This document shows positions 1 to 8,242 of a stretch of 64,000 nucleotides of DNA, in pieces. Below the pieces are notes generated by a model, which had not been told where the DNA came from, did not search any database, and saw nothing but the letters and a program-made list of their open reading frames with translations. Source of the stretch: Clostridiaceae bacterium OM02-2AC. Lineage in GTDB: Bacteria > Bacillota_I > Bacilli_A > Erysipelotrichales > Erysipelotrichaceae. Positions within the stretch are counted from its first letter, which is position 1, and each line of letters opens with the position of its first letter. The translations under genes were made by a program, and so were the position numbers. The stretch is taken from the NCBI GenBank assembly GCA_003481775.1, contig QULU01000015.1:1-64000 (forward strand). Direction: 5' to 3'.

Positions 1-137
1 CCTTTAGTAGTCTTTTTCTGGTGTCCGTTTTACAGGGTACATTTTAATAGGGAATTATTTCTTCTTTTTTCGTTATGGTTACGGATACCTTAAAGCGAGT
101 AAGAGCCAGACCGGTTTTTCAGCTTTTACCGATTCCT

Positions 138-749
138 TTATTGAAATTCCAGCAGCTCCTTCATTCTGTTTATCAGCTCACCATATGGGGCTGTCGCGAA
201 ATCTGTCACATCCAGCTGCAGGGTTGTACCCAATGCGAAGGTTCCATAACCCCTGCAGGTACAGCGCTGCATAAATTCATCGTAATCCAGCAGATTGTCC
301 GCTTCCTCATGATTTGTCAGCAGCCTCCCCTTATGATATTCCTTTACGATATGCCCAAGGTGACGGGAAGCGTCCAAATCACGTTTTTTTTGCCGCTCAA
401 ACAGAACCTCCAGATCGGCAATCATGCGAATCGTAATAATCTGTACATGATAATTTTCACAGACCTCCTGCAGCTGATCATGCTGTTTATGACTGAATGG
501 ATAATCACTGAGAAGACTGATTCCGCGTGCAAGCTTCCATTCCATCCGATGATAGTATTCCGCCCAGCTTTTCTGAATCAGCTCTTCCTTTTCCTGTTCA
601 TCGCGGAAACCGTAGGCATCCCAGAACTCCTCCTTGATTTCATCCGGTGATAATATTTCAAAGCCGGGAAACTGCTTCATCAGCAGCTTTGCCAGATAGC
701 TTTTTCCTGTTCCGGGATAACCGGCAAGCAATATCAGTGACTGCAACAT
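138..749 (-). CDS. P-loop kinase of unknown substrate
   Basis: A 203-residue protein with a Walker A motif (GYPGTGKS, residues 10-17) at its very N-terminus, the layout of AAA_33 or zeta-like small kinases. The reading frame extends further upstream, but ATG 749 is preceded by a good AGGAGG site and the longer version would overlap the GntR gene. It is the last gene of the aldolase/PTS operon, 14 bases after the GntR gene. By inference it could phosphorylate an operon intermediate, for example to give the bisphosphate the aldolase needs. No substrate motif is recognisable, and zeta-toxin-like folds share the same P-loop, so only the NTP-binding call is firm. Confidence 0.72.
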   Translation of the reverse strand: MLQSLILLAGYPGTGKSYLAKLLMKQFPGFEILSPDEIKEEFWDAYGFRDEQEKEELIQKSWAEYYHRMEWKLARGISLLSDYPFSHKQHDQLQEVCENYHVQIITIRMIADLEVLFERQKKRDLDASRHLGHIVKEYHKGRLLTNHEEADNLLDYDEFMQRCTCRGYGTFALGTTLQLDVTDFATAPYGELINRMKELLEFQ

Positions 750-763
750 AATCGAACCTCCTG

Positions 764-1495
764 TTATATAGCAAGCTCTATCTCCAGATGGTAGGTATCT
801 GCACGGTAATAGGTACAGACGCACTCTCTTGGATGATTATCCTTATCATAGGATACACGTCGTATATAGAGCAGTGGACTGCCGTATGCGATGTGCAGCA
901 GCTCTGCCATTTCTTTATCTGCCAAAATGGAATAGATTTTCTGCTTGGCAAAGGACCATTGTATCTGATAGGCATTGGAAAGAAAGACACGCAGAGATTC
1001 TTTTGAAAAATCGTGTTTCATGATTTCCGGTACAAAGGATTGTTCAAAGTAATTGATTTCCAGATAGAACGGTTCCTCTCCCGCATAACGGACACGCTTT
1101 ATCCGAATAATATCACTGTCATCAGGCAGCTGAAGACACTTAGCAATATCAGAAGGAGCCTTCATAACCCTTTGATCAACCATCCGCTTCACCGCAATGA
1201 CATGATCCACTCTGTTTTTCCTTGTATAACGGACTACGCGCTGTGGGGAAGTGTTGGGCTGTGCCGATATAACAAAGGTTCCATAGCCGCGCTTTTTCCT
1301 GACCAGCCCGTCATTGGCAAGCATCTCCATCGCCTTCCTTGCAGTTGCCCGTGATACATGATAGGTTTTCATCAGCTCACTTTCTGCGGGTATAATGCAG
1401 CCTACGGGATATTTGCCGCTGATGATATCCTGAAACAGAATATTATACAGCTGATAATACAGCTGCTGTCTTCCGCTGAAATCCAATGCATCCAT
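764..1495 (-). CDS. GntR-family (HutC-type) regulator with UTRA domain
   Basis: This 243-residue protein has an N-terminal GntR winged helix (about residues 10-75; SRATARKAMEMLANDGLV is the recognition region, followed by the RGYGTFV wing) and a C-terminal UTRA effector domain (about 95-235). HutC-type members usually bind a sugar phosphate or similar metabolite and regulate the operon that holds them. ATG 1495 has an AGGAGG site just upstream. It lies inside the operon between the short-chain dehydrogenase and the kinase. The operon therefore has two candidate local regulators, this one and the divergent RpiR protein at 7053. Confidence 0.9.
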   Translation of the reverse strand: MDALDFSGRQQLYYQLYNILFQDIISGKYPVGCIIPAESELMKTYHVSRATARKAMEMLANDGLVRKKRGYGTFVISAQPNTSPQRVVRYTRKNRVDHVIAVKRMVDQRVMKAPSDIAKCLQLPDDSDIIRIKRVRYAGEEPFYLEINYFEQSFVPEIMKHDFSKESLRVFLSNAYQIQWSFAKQKIYSILADKEMAELLHIAYGSPLLYIRRVSYDKDNHPRECVCTYYRADTYHLEIELAI

Positions 1496-1523
1496 GATGA
1501 AACCTCCTCATCCTACTGCCGTT

Positions 1524-2309
1524 TTAATCCATCCATTCTCCGCCTGTCAGATTGATAGACTGTCCTGTCAGATAACCGGAATTATCAGTGAGCAGAAATA
1601 CTGCCGCATTGATAACGTCCTGAAGATCAACCAGACGATGCATCGGGATATTCTTTTTGAAATATGGCATGACCTCTTCCGGATCAATACTCTTTTTCTG
1701 TGCATATTCATATTTCAGCTTTTCCCACATTTCTGTATACACGATTCCCGGACATATGGAATTTACACGTATGTTTTGATCCGCAAACTCCTTTGCAATA
1801 GACTGTGTCAGTCCCTGCACACCAAACTTACTTGCACAGTAAACGGTCTGCCAGGCACTCGCCTTTTTACCGGACAGGGAGGACATATTCAATATGGTTC
1901 CTCCTCCATGCTTCAGCATTCTTTCAATCGCAACCTGACAGCACAGGAAGGTGGCCTTGAGGTTGACATTGATTGTCAAATCCCACAGCTCCTCACTGCT
2001 TTTCAAAAACGGCACCATTTTGCTTACACCGGCAGAATTGATCCAGGATGTGATAGCTCCCAGCTCCTGTTCCACTTCATCCACCGCTCTTCCAACTGCC
2101 TGCTTGTCTGTAACATCAACGTGTTTATAAACCGCTTTTCCATTTGCGTCCGCAATGCTGTTCGCTACAGCTGACCCTCTTGCTTCATCCAGATCAAGGA
2201 TTGCGATACCGGCACCTCTTCCCGCAAAATCCTTCGCCATGGCAGCGCCCATGCCACTGCCGCCTCCCGTAATTACGATTACGCTTCCATCCATACGTTC
2301 TTGATTCAT
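1524..2309 (-). CDS. Short-chain dehydrogenase/reductase (polyol or sugar type)
   Basis: A classical SDR of 261 residues. The NAD(P)-binding TGGGSGMG motif is at residues 14-21, the NSAG motif at 91-94, the catalytic Ser at 143-144 and the YxxxK pair at Tyr157/Lys161. An acidic residue at the end of beta-2 (DLD, about 39-41) favours NAD over NADP. Sorbitol-6-phosphate and other hexitol or ketose-phosphate oxidoreductases are common in PTS operons, and that is the likely role. It follows the IIB gene by 26 bases. Exact substrate is not determinable from sequence. Confidence 0.88.
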   Translation of the reverse strand: MNQERMDGSVIVITGGGSGMGAAMAKDFAGRGAGIAILDLDEARGSAVANSIADANGKAVYKHVDVTDKQAVGRAVDEVEQELGAITSWINSAGVSKMVPFLKSSEELWDLTINVNLKATFLCCQVAIERMLKHGGGTILNMSSLSGKKASAWQTVYCASKFGVQGLTQSIAKEFADQNIRVNSICPGIVYTEMWEKLKYEYAQKKSIDPEEVMPYFKKNIPMHRLVDLQDVINAAVFLLTDNSGYLTGQSINLTGGEWMD

Positions 2310-2335
2310 ATCTATCCACCATCACTCTCTATTTT

Positions 2336-2809
2336 CTACTTCAAATATTCCTGAACACTTACCGGCTTATCCTGTGGCATCACCTGTATAAATACATTGA
2401 CCTTCTTCTTTAACAGGTCAGAGAACGCCCTGTTTTCTTCCGGGCTTGTTGAGATATTCTTATACAATACACTTCGATCAGCTCTGGCACCCATGCCACC
2501 GACATCCACTTCCTCAATGGCAATGCCATGATCCACAAGATAGTTTAATGCTTCCGGCCCCTTTACCAGTAGAATCGTTGGTGCATCCAGTCCCTGCTCA
2601 AAGAATTGCACACCTTCTTCTTTGGTGAAGATACCTATCGCGATTTCCTCCGGTATTGCCATCTCCAGCACCTCGATCATATACTCATCATTCGCTGTTC
2701 CATCATCCACAATCACCACCTGATCTGCTTTTTTGTTCTTAATCCAGGCAGTCATCACCTGTCCGTGAATCAGACGGTCATCGATTCTTGTTAATACTAA
2801 GTTTTGCAC
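2336..2809 (-). CDS. PTS EIIB, mannose/fructose/sorbose family
   Basis: A 157-residue cytoplasmic phosphocarrier with the family signature DDRLIHGQV; His15 is the expected phosphorylation site. It takes phosphate from IIA and passes it to sugar entering through IIC/IID. I place the start at GTG 2809: an AAGGGAGAG site lies about 10 bases upstream and the protein then begins exactly where other IIBs do. This start lies within the end of the IIA gene (32-base overlap), so the two are probably translationally coupled. A longer in-frame version would only add a basic, unrelated N-terminus. Confidence 0.92.
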   Translation of the reverse strand: MQNLVLTRIDDRLIHGQVMTAWIKNKKADQVVIVDDGTANDEYMIEVLEMAIPEEIAIGIFTKEEGVQFFEQGLDAPTILLVKGPEALNYLVDHGIAIEEVDVGGMGARADRSVLYKNISTSPEENRAFSDLLKKKVNVFIQVMPQDKPVSVQEYLK

Positions 2810-3224
2810 GTTGTTTTTTCTCTCCCTTCTTGAATACCGTAGTCTTAACACCAACAGTACTCGATATGCCTGCTTTCTCCGCAAGCTCCTCCAGCGTTGT
2901 TTCTTCACTGCGCTCCAATGCAAGCGTCAGCAGCATCGGCATATTCATACCGGAAACTAGCCCGAGTTTGAAATCCTTTGAAAGATATGCGGCACTCTGG
3001 AAAGGTGTACCACCTGCAATATCAGATAAAACGATGGTTCCCGAACCACTGCCGTCATCGGCTTCCCGCATGACGGTTACAAGCTTTTCACGATAGGCTT
3101 CCGGAGACTCTCCCGGAATGAGGGGCACCGCCCTCACGCCGTAATCTCCGCCCGCAATCATCTGCAGGCTGGCAAGCAGACCTTCACAGAATGCGCCGTG
3201 ACTGATCAAAATGATATTTACCAT
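2778..3224 (-). CDS. PTS EIIA, mannose family
   Basis: A 148-residue IIA-Man domain. It carries ILISHGAFCEGLL with the phosphorylatable His9, and the central SDIAGGTPFQSA motif of the family. It receives phosphate from HPr. The usual domain (about 120-130 residues) is followed by a basic tail ending KLSINKNR. Part of that tail is coded within the 32-base overlap with the downstream IIB gene, so it may be a by-product of coupling. Nineteen bases separate it from the fused IIC-IID gene. Confidence 0.92.
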   Translation of the reverse strand: MVNIILISHGAFCEGLLASLQMIAGGDYGVRAVPLIPGESPEAYREKLVTVMREADDGSGSGTIVLSDIAGGTPFQSAAYLSKDFKLGLVSGMNMPMLLTLALERSEETTLEELAEKAGISSTVGVKTTVFKKGEKKQRAKLSINKNR

Positions 3225-3243
3225 AGCTGTCCTCTTTCGCTTT

Positions 3244-4905
3244 CTATCCTACATAGCCCAGGATACCGCTGTAATAGCCTGCAATACCTACCAGGAAGAT
3301 CGCGATAATGATCCAAACCGTGTTAATTTTCTTCTTCAGCATCCACCATACAAGCAGTGTGATTCCCAGTGGAATCAGACCCGGAGCAAGCGAATCCAGT
3401 ACACTTTGAATCGTGGTTGTTCCTTCACCGATTTTGATAGCAAGCGGTGTATTGACGGTTACTCTGGTTGCGGCCATAGATCCGACGACCATCAGACCTA
3501 CGATACTGAAGGAATTGATGATACGATCAATCGTACCGTTTTTAAGAATTTTCAGCAGTGACGTTTTTCCCTGCTTATATCCGGTCATAAACATGAAGTA
3601 TCCGCAGCCGAAGATCAGAATCTCAAAGATTGCGAAGGATAGAATTGGTCCTAAGTAGCTTCCATCCAATGCCATCGAGCATCCGATACCAAACAGTATC
3701 GGGAACAGGATTCCCTGCATAACCGTATCACCGATACCGGCAACCGGACCCATCAGACCGGTACGTACGGCATTGATATCCTTCTCTGTAATGTTTTCAC
3801 CATTCGCATGTGCCTCCTCCATGGAGCAGGCGATACCGTTGATGATTGGTCCTACCGTGAATACTTCAGAATTATAGAATACCATATATTTTTTCAGCTC
3901 TTTTACACGTTCTTCGTTCGTGTCATACAGCTCACGAATCGGCGTCAGCATCAGGTTCGCAGCACCCAGAGCCTGTAAACGCTCATAGTTGTAGCAGGCC
4001 TCGGTACTCGTTGTCCATAACCATGTTTTCACCAGCGTTTTCTTGGGAAGCTTTTTCGTATATTCCGGCAGTTCCATCGCTGCAGCTGCTTGTTCAGCAG
4101 GCTGTGAAACCTCGATTGTCTCTGCCTTTTTGTTTAACGAGAGACGTTTTACCTTCTTTGTTTCTGTCTGCTTCTGCGCAGTATTGCTGTTCAGATACAT
4201 AACAAGCGCAATGATGGCGGAGAAGATGGAGATTGCGGTCAGTCCCAGTCCGGAATATACCGTCAGGAAGAAGCCGCCGAAGAACCAAGGAATCAGCTTT
4301 TTCTTACCCAGATAATTCAACAGCATTGCAATACCTAAGGCCGGCATGATACCGCCGACAACCTGAAGTGCACTGATGACGCTTTCCGGAACGGCATTGA
4401 TCAGATCGCTTGCCCATCCACTTCCGGATACAACCAGAAGGAAGGCAGGAATTCCATACAGGACAAGTGCCATACAGAAAGAAGGCACAAAGTTCATAAA
4501 ACGCACACCACGCAGATTGCCTTTATCCAGCAGCTTGTCCGCCTGATGAATCCATGCGGCATTGACTGTCATGTATACCTGATTCAGCAGCAATCCAAAC
4601 ATACTGAACGGAATGGCAAAGGTTACGGCCATCGTCGGATCGGCACCGGATAGAATCGTCATCGCTGTACCGAAGATACCTGCAACGATGGTATTGCTCG
4701 GCATGGTTCCACCTGCGGAAATCCATCCCAGATAAATCAACTGAATGTTGGCCCCCGCCAGCATACCGGTCATCGGATCCCCCATGAACAGACCAACCAG
4801 CGTTCCTGTGGTCAATGGATAAACAAGACATTTCGTGACAGGACCGAAGAACCACCACTGCCCCATTGTAGCTAATAATGCAACTAAGATTGCTGATAAC
4901 ACCAT
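3244..4905 (-). CDS. Fused PTS EIIC-EIID permease, mannose family
   Basis: One 553-residue frame holds both membrane components that are normally separate. Residues 1-239 are IIC (LIYLGWISAGGTMPSN and GGIMPALGIAMLLNYLGKK motifs). Residues 240-285 form a Gln/Ala/Lys/Glu-rich hydrophilic linker. Residues 286-553 are IID (EACYNYERLQALG, RTGLMGPVAGIGDT). A separate IIC/IID pair in this window (16629-17375 and 15790-16626) is collinear with it. ATG 4905 has AGGAGG just upstream. IIC and IID form the translocation complex in the membrane. The frame is open with family-typical sequence on both sides of the linker, so a sequencing artefact seems unlikely. Confidence 0.92.
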   Translation of the reverse strand: MVLSAILVALLATMGQWWFFGPVTKCLVYPLTTGTLVGLFMGDPMTGMLAGANIQLIYLGWISAGGTMPSNTIVAGIFGTAMTILSGADPTMAVTFAIPFSMFGLLLNQVYMTVNAAWIHQADKLLDKGNLRGVRFMNFVPSFCMALVLYGIPAFLLVVSGSGWASDLINAVPESVISALQVVGGIMPALGIAMLLNYLGKKKLIPWFFGGFFLTVYSGLGLTAISIFSAIIALVMYLNSNTAQKQTETKKVKRLSLNKKAETIEVSQPAEQAAAAMELPEYTKKLPKKTLVKTWLWTTSTEACYNYERLQALGAANLMLTPIRELYDTNEERVKELKKYMVFYNSEVFTVGPIINGIACSMEEAHANGENITEKDINAVRTGLMGPVAGIGDTVMQGILFPILFGIGCSMALDGSYLGPILSFAIFEILIFGCGYFMFMTGYKQGKTSLLKILKNGTIDRIINSFSIVGLMVVGSMAATRVTVNTPLAIKIGEGTTTIQSVLDSLAPGLIPLGITLLVWWMLKKKINTVWIIIAIFLVGIAGYYSGILGYVG

Positions 4906-4920
4906 AACTATTTCCTCCTG

Positions 4921-5925
4921 TTAGTGCTCGCCGCTTACGGAAACCAAGACCTTCCCTTTTCTCGCATATCGCAGGGTCTTTAGTTCCTCTCCCATTTCCT
5001 CTAAGGTAAGCTTTGCACTTATTATTTTTTTTGTATTGATTCGTCCGCTTTCCAGCAGGTGCACAGCACGCTCGCTGCATAACGGATTCAGAAATGACGT
5101 ATAAATACTGAGTTCCTTTGTATAAGCCTCAAACTGATTAAAGCTGATCGGCTGCTTTGGATCCCCCAGACCGAAGAGCAGAACCTTTGCATATTTCCCC
5201 GCGATGCGAATCGCCTGTTCCATGGTGGATTTCAAGCCGATGCATTCGATGACATAGTCAATGTTTTCCTGCTTTGCGACTTCCTCGATTTCTTGATCGC
5301 TGATTGCCATGGTTGCGCCCAGTTCAAGAGCAAGCCTGCGTTTTTCCGCTTCCCGTTCAATCACAATGATTTTGGCAGCACCTGTGAAGCGAATGAGCTG
5401 CAGCATCAGGGAACCGATGGCCCCCATACCATACATGGCAACCGTTTTACCGCTTTGTATACCGATCAGATCCATACCATGGACTGCACAGGATAACGGC
5501 TCCGTAAAGGCTGCAGCCTCCAGATCCAGTGTATCCGCAATATGATATACATTCTTTTCCGGTGGATAAACATACTCCGCAAAGCCCTTGGCTACGCCGT
5601 GACGCTCCAGACAGAAGTTCGGCAGTCCCTGCTGACACCAGATACATTTCCCGCATCCCCAGCTGGGATCACAGGCAACACGATCTCCAACCTTAAAGTA
5701 TTTGCACGAAGGCCCTACCTCTGTAACGATACCGGAACACTCATGTCCCAGAATAATCGGTGGTACGACAACACTTGCACCGTTTTTCCCCTGAAATTTA
5801 TGTATGTCCGTTCCACACAGTCCGCACCACGCAACGCGGATTTTCACTTCATCCGCTTCCGGCTTACGATCTGGAATATCACGTACCTCATATCCATAAT
5901 CACCGATATAATATCCAGCTTTCAT
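4921..5925 (-). CDS. Zinc-dependent MDR dehydrogenase (polyol/sugar type)
   Basis: This 334-residue medium-chain dehydrogenase has a catalytic zinc site (Cys in WCGLCGTDIHK, His-Glu in GHECSG) and a structural zinc loop with four Cys (CGKCIWCQQGLPNFC). Its nucleotide-binding motif is GMGAIGS. It belongs to the sorbitol/threonine/butanediol dehydrogenase group. Its closest relative here is the gene at 20584-21612, with which it shares the GLCGTD(I/L)HK, HG(V/M)-KGFAEY and VLFGLGDP segments. It starts 3 bases after the aldolase stop, so the two are cotranslated. Probable role: oxidation of the imported polyol phosphate to a ketose phosphate. Confidence 0.9.
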   Translation of the reverse strand: MKAGYYIGDYGYEVRDIPDRKPEADEVKIRVAWCGLCGTDIHKFQGKNGASVVVPPIILGHECSGIVTEVGPSCKYFKVGDRVACDPSWGCGKCIWCQQGLPNFCLERHGVAKGFAEYVYPPEKNVYHIADTLDLEAAAFTEPLSCAVHGMDLIGIQSGKTVAMYGMGAIGSLMLQLIRFTGAAKIIVIEREAEKRRLALELGATMAISDQEIEEVAKQENIDYVIECIGLKSTMEQAIRIAGKYAKVLLFGLGDPKQPISFNQFEAYTKELSIYTSFLNPLCSERAVHLLESGRINTKKIISAKLTLEEMGEELKTLRYARKGKVLVSVSGEH

Positions 5926-5928
5926 ACG

Positions 5929-6780
5929 CTATTCCCCATCCATATTTTTAAACAGATGAATTTTTCGCTCTACGATTTCGGTAATGGTATCCAGACATGG
6001 TACAACATTATCACGATTGGATATATTCTCACGATGCTCGTCATAGCATTCTTTAGACTTACGGTTCCAGCCGACCAGCAGCTCAGTTCCGACGTTGAAT
6101 TTGCGGATACCCAGATCAATGACACGTTTTACATCCTCTTCCTTGACACCGGTTCCTCCATGAATGACCAGCGGGATATCAACCATTTCCTGCAGTTCCT
6201 TCAGACGTTCAAAATTAATGTTCGTTTTTGATTTGTACTGTCCGTGATTTGTTCCGATTGCCACTGCCAGTGCATCGATACCCGTCTGCTTCACAAACTC
6301 GACAGCGTCCTTAGGATCAGTGTAACGGACATCCTCCTGGCTCACGGCGATACCGTCCTCTGTTCCTCCGACAGTTCCAAGCTCTGCTTCCACACTTACA
6401 TTGTGGATTCTGGCGTAATCAACTACCCGTTTTGTCCCCAGAATGTTTTCCTTTAAGGGAAGGGATGATCCATCGAACATAACAGAGCTATAGCCGGCAT
6501 CAATGGCCTTGCGTATCTCATCATAATCTTTGGCATGATCCAGATGAAGAACGACGTTGACGCCATATTCCTCTGCCATGGAGCGGCAGACTGCGACAAG
6601 ATTTTTGTGTCCGACATAATTTGCGGTTCCACAGCTTGTCTGAATGATAACCGGTGTTTTCTGATGTACTGCTGCTTTGATAATAGCAGGCAGCATCTCC
6701 AGGTTGTGCGTATTGAATGCGCCAACCGCCATATTCAATGCGTCTGCCTCCTTCAGCACTTCTTTTAATGTTGTATACAT
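5929..6780 (-). CDS. Class II fructose/tagatose-bisphosphate-type aldolase
   Basis: A 283-residue Zn-dependent class II aldolase of the GatY/KbaY/FbaA group. The sequence shows GAFNTHN near the N-terminus, the metal and base motif LHLDHAKD, FDGSSLP, VEAELGTVGG, GTNHGQYK and the metal His in VIHGGTG. It cleaves a ketose (bis)phosphate to DHAP plus an aldehyde. ATG 6780 is chosen because AAAGGAGGAAA precedes it; the longer frame adds 23 unrelated residues. It is the first gene of the leftward operon, directly behind the promoter/operator region at 6888-6957. Confidence 0.92.
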   Translation of the reverse strand: MYTTLKEVLKEADALNMAVGAFNTHNLEMLPAIIKAAVHQKTPVIIQTSCGTANYVGHKNLVAVCRSMAEEYGVNVVLHLDHAKDYDEIRKAIDAGYSSVMFDGSSLPLKENILGTKRVVDYARIHNVSVEAELGTVGGTEDGIAVSQEDVRYTDPKDAVEFVKQTGIDALAVAIGTNHGQYKSKTNINFERLKELQEMVDIPLVIHGGTGVKEEDVKRVIDLGIRKFNVGTELLVGWNRKSKECYDEHRENISNRDNVVPCLDTITEIVERKIHLFKNMDGE

Positions 6781-6887
6781 AATTTCCTCCTTTAATAACC
6801 TGTATGCAAAAGAGAATCTGCATCCTCCTTTTGTGGAAATCATATACATCCCAGCGTTAACTTTCTGAAATGTACGAATATCATAAT

Positions 6888-6911
6888 ATCAAAATATACG
6901 TACGTTTTGAT
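6888..6911. promoter_or_regulatory. Inverted repeat, candidate operator at the aldolase/PTS operon start
   Basis: Arms ATCAAAA (6888-6894) and TTTTGAT (6905-6911) flank a 10-base spacer rich in ACGT. A leftward -10 TATAAT lies at 6922-6927, which puts this repeat over the predicted transcription start, a typical repressor position. The divergent RpiR protein at 7053 is the obvious candidate ligand, but binding is inferred. Confidence 0.45.
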
Positions 6912-6921
6912 TTACAAGCAC

Positions 6922-6927
6922 ATTATA
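6922..6927 (-). promoter_or_regulatory. -10 element for the aldolase/PTS operon
   Basis: TATAAT on the minus strand, about 140 bases before the aldolase ATG. A second TATAAT is at 6932-6937. No good -35 is present 17 bases upstream; that position is occupied by a cre-like site. This fits a weak, regulated promoter. Confidence 0.4.
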
Positions 6928-6943
6928 CTTGATTATAAAAAAA

Positions 6944-6957
6944 ATACAGCGCTTTCA
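6944..6957 (-). promoter_or_regulatory. cre-like catabolite repression site
   Basis: TGAAAGCGCTGTAT on the minus strand matches the CcpA consensus TGWAANCGNTNWCA at 12 of 14 positions, missing only the last two. It overlaps the -35 position of the leftward operon, where CcpA binding would block transcription. Confidence 0.5.
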
Positions 6958-6998
6958 CGCTGAAAACACATTCTGAAATTTTGATAAATAGTAAAATT

Positions 6999-7023
6999 CA
7001 TGAATGGCCATTCATGGTACAAT
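6999..7023 (+). promoter_or_regulatory. Palindromic operator plus extended -10 of the RpiR gene
   Basis: CATGAATGGCCATTCATG (6999-7016) is a perfect 18-base palindrome. It runs directly into TACAAT (7018-7023), and its last TG forms an extended -10 (TGG-TACAAT). The repeat therefore fills the spacer of the RpiR promoter, which suggests autoregulation. Confidence 0.5.
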
Positions 7024-7052
7024 GATAGAGAAAAACACAGGGAGGTAAGCAT

Positions 7053-7799
7053 ATGTTTATACAGATTGATAAAGGCATATATGAAAAGCTGTCTGAGGCG
7101 GAAAAGGGGGTCATTCAGTTTTTGAACCAGAATGAAGAAAAGATTCCTTATATGAGCATCACCAATATCGCCGAGAAAACCTTCACATCACAGTCAACAG
7201 TATCCAGAGCGATTCAGAAATGCGGTTATCAGGGAATTTCCCAGCTGCGCTATGCCATTTCTCAGCAGGAGCAGATGAAGGAGCATCATGAATCCAGCTA
7301 TGGTGTAAATAATATCCTTGCAAAATCATATCGGGAAAGCACCAAGACGATCGATAATATCAGTCCTGTTGCCATGCTACAAACGATTGAATATATTAAG
7401 CAGGCAAAACGGATTTTCATTTTCTCCAGAGGCTTCACAGCATTGATTGCAGAGGAATTTCAGATGTACCTGCAGTTGCTGGGCTACAATGCCATCATTG
7501 TCAAGGATGTGAAATGGATGGAGAATACAGAACGCATAGTCACAAAGGATGATATCGCCTTTATTTTATCCATACGAAATTCCACGCCGGAGCTGGCAAG
7601 AAGCGCCAGAGCTGCCAGAATGAAGGGTGCCAAGGTGATTACCTGCTGCTGTAAATCACCCTGTGAGCTGGAGAAATTCTCCGATATCACGATTTACGGA
7701 CATTCCGAACAGATTATGAAGGTCAGTGGAATGACGGTATATTCAAGAATCCCACTGCTGATCATCACAAGAACAATAATTGAATATATCGGTCAGTAG
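7053..7799 (+). CDS. RpiR-family regulator (HTH plus SIS domain)
   Basis: The protein (248 residues) has an N-terminal RpiR helix-turn-helix (about 1-75; SITNIAEKTFTSQSTVSRAIQKCGYQG) and a C-terminal SIS sugar-phosphate-binding domain (about 110-240). It starts behind AGGGAGG and diverges from the aldolase/PTS operon, which it probably controls in response to a phosphorylated intermediate. It is clearly paralogous to the protein at 17770-18507: both share the NIAEKTFTS/TIAEKTFTS helix, LLGYNA(I/L)(I/V)VKDV and the unusual TCCCK motif. It has its own palindromic promoter. Confidence 0.92.
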   Translation: MFIQIDKGIYEKLSEAEKGVIQFLNQNEEKIPYMSITNIAEKTFTSQSTVSRAIQKCGYQGISQLRYAISQQEQMKEHHESSYGVNNILAKSYRESTKTIDNISPVAMLQTIEYIKQAKRIFIFSRGFTALIAEEFQMYLQLLGYNAIIVKDVKWMENTERIVTKDDIAFILSIRNSTPELARSARAARMKGAKVITCCCKSPCELEKFSDITIYGHSEQIMKVSGMTVYSRIPLLIITRTIIEYIGQ

Positions 7800-8242
7800 A
7801 GCTCATAACAAGGCGGTATATGCACACGGCATCGAGGAAGCGACTGCAAGCTGTCACATCAGGGCTTTTACAGATTATAGAAAACAGATATTGATTTTCT
7901 AATTCTTAGCCACTGCAGGGTGATCATCAGGAAACAATATGAAATAAGAAGCGCAAGTTCCTGGAGGTTTTTATCAAATTTTCCCCATGAGGATGGAACC
8001 TTCCCTATTATGAATTAGCATAGCTTTCAAAAGCAGGAAGAATAACATCCTGCTTACCATAGAATATAATGGACAAAGTGACTTGAAAAAAATATTATCA
8101 TAGGAAAGAACAAACTGTTATTTCCAAGAGTGGACGTCAGGATATATAATGATTCCTGACTTTTTTGTAAATATACAAGATGAGGAAGCTGCTGGGGAAG
8201 GCAAGATGGCTATGACAATCTCTTACACACCACTTCGCATGC
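7800..8242. other. Gene-free interval after the RpiR gene
   Basis: No frame here has a convincing start, ribosome site or recognisable product. The only structure I see is an 8-bp perfect inverted repeat (AAGCAGGA 8031-8038, TCCTGCTT 8048-8055) without a following T-run. It may be a decayed terminator or degenerate sequence. Confidence 0.5.

Noticed and set aside
138..749. Zeta-type toxin
   Set aside because: The P-loop fits, but it is embedded in a sugar operon without an epsilon-like antitoxin, so a metabolic kinase is more likely.
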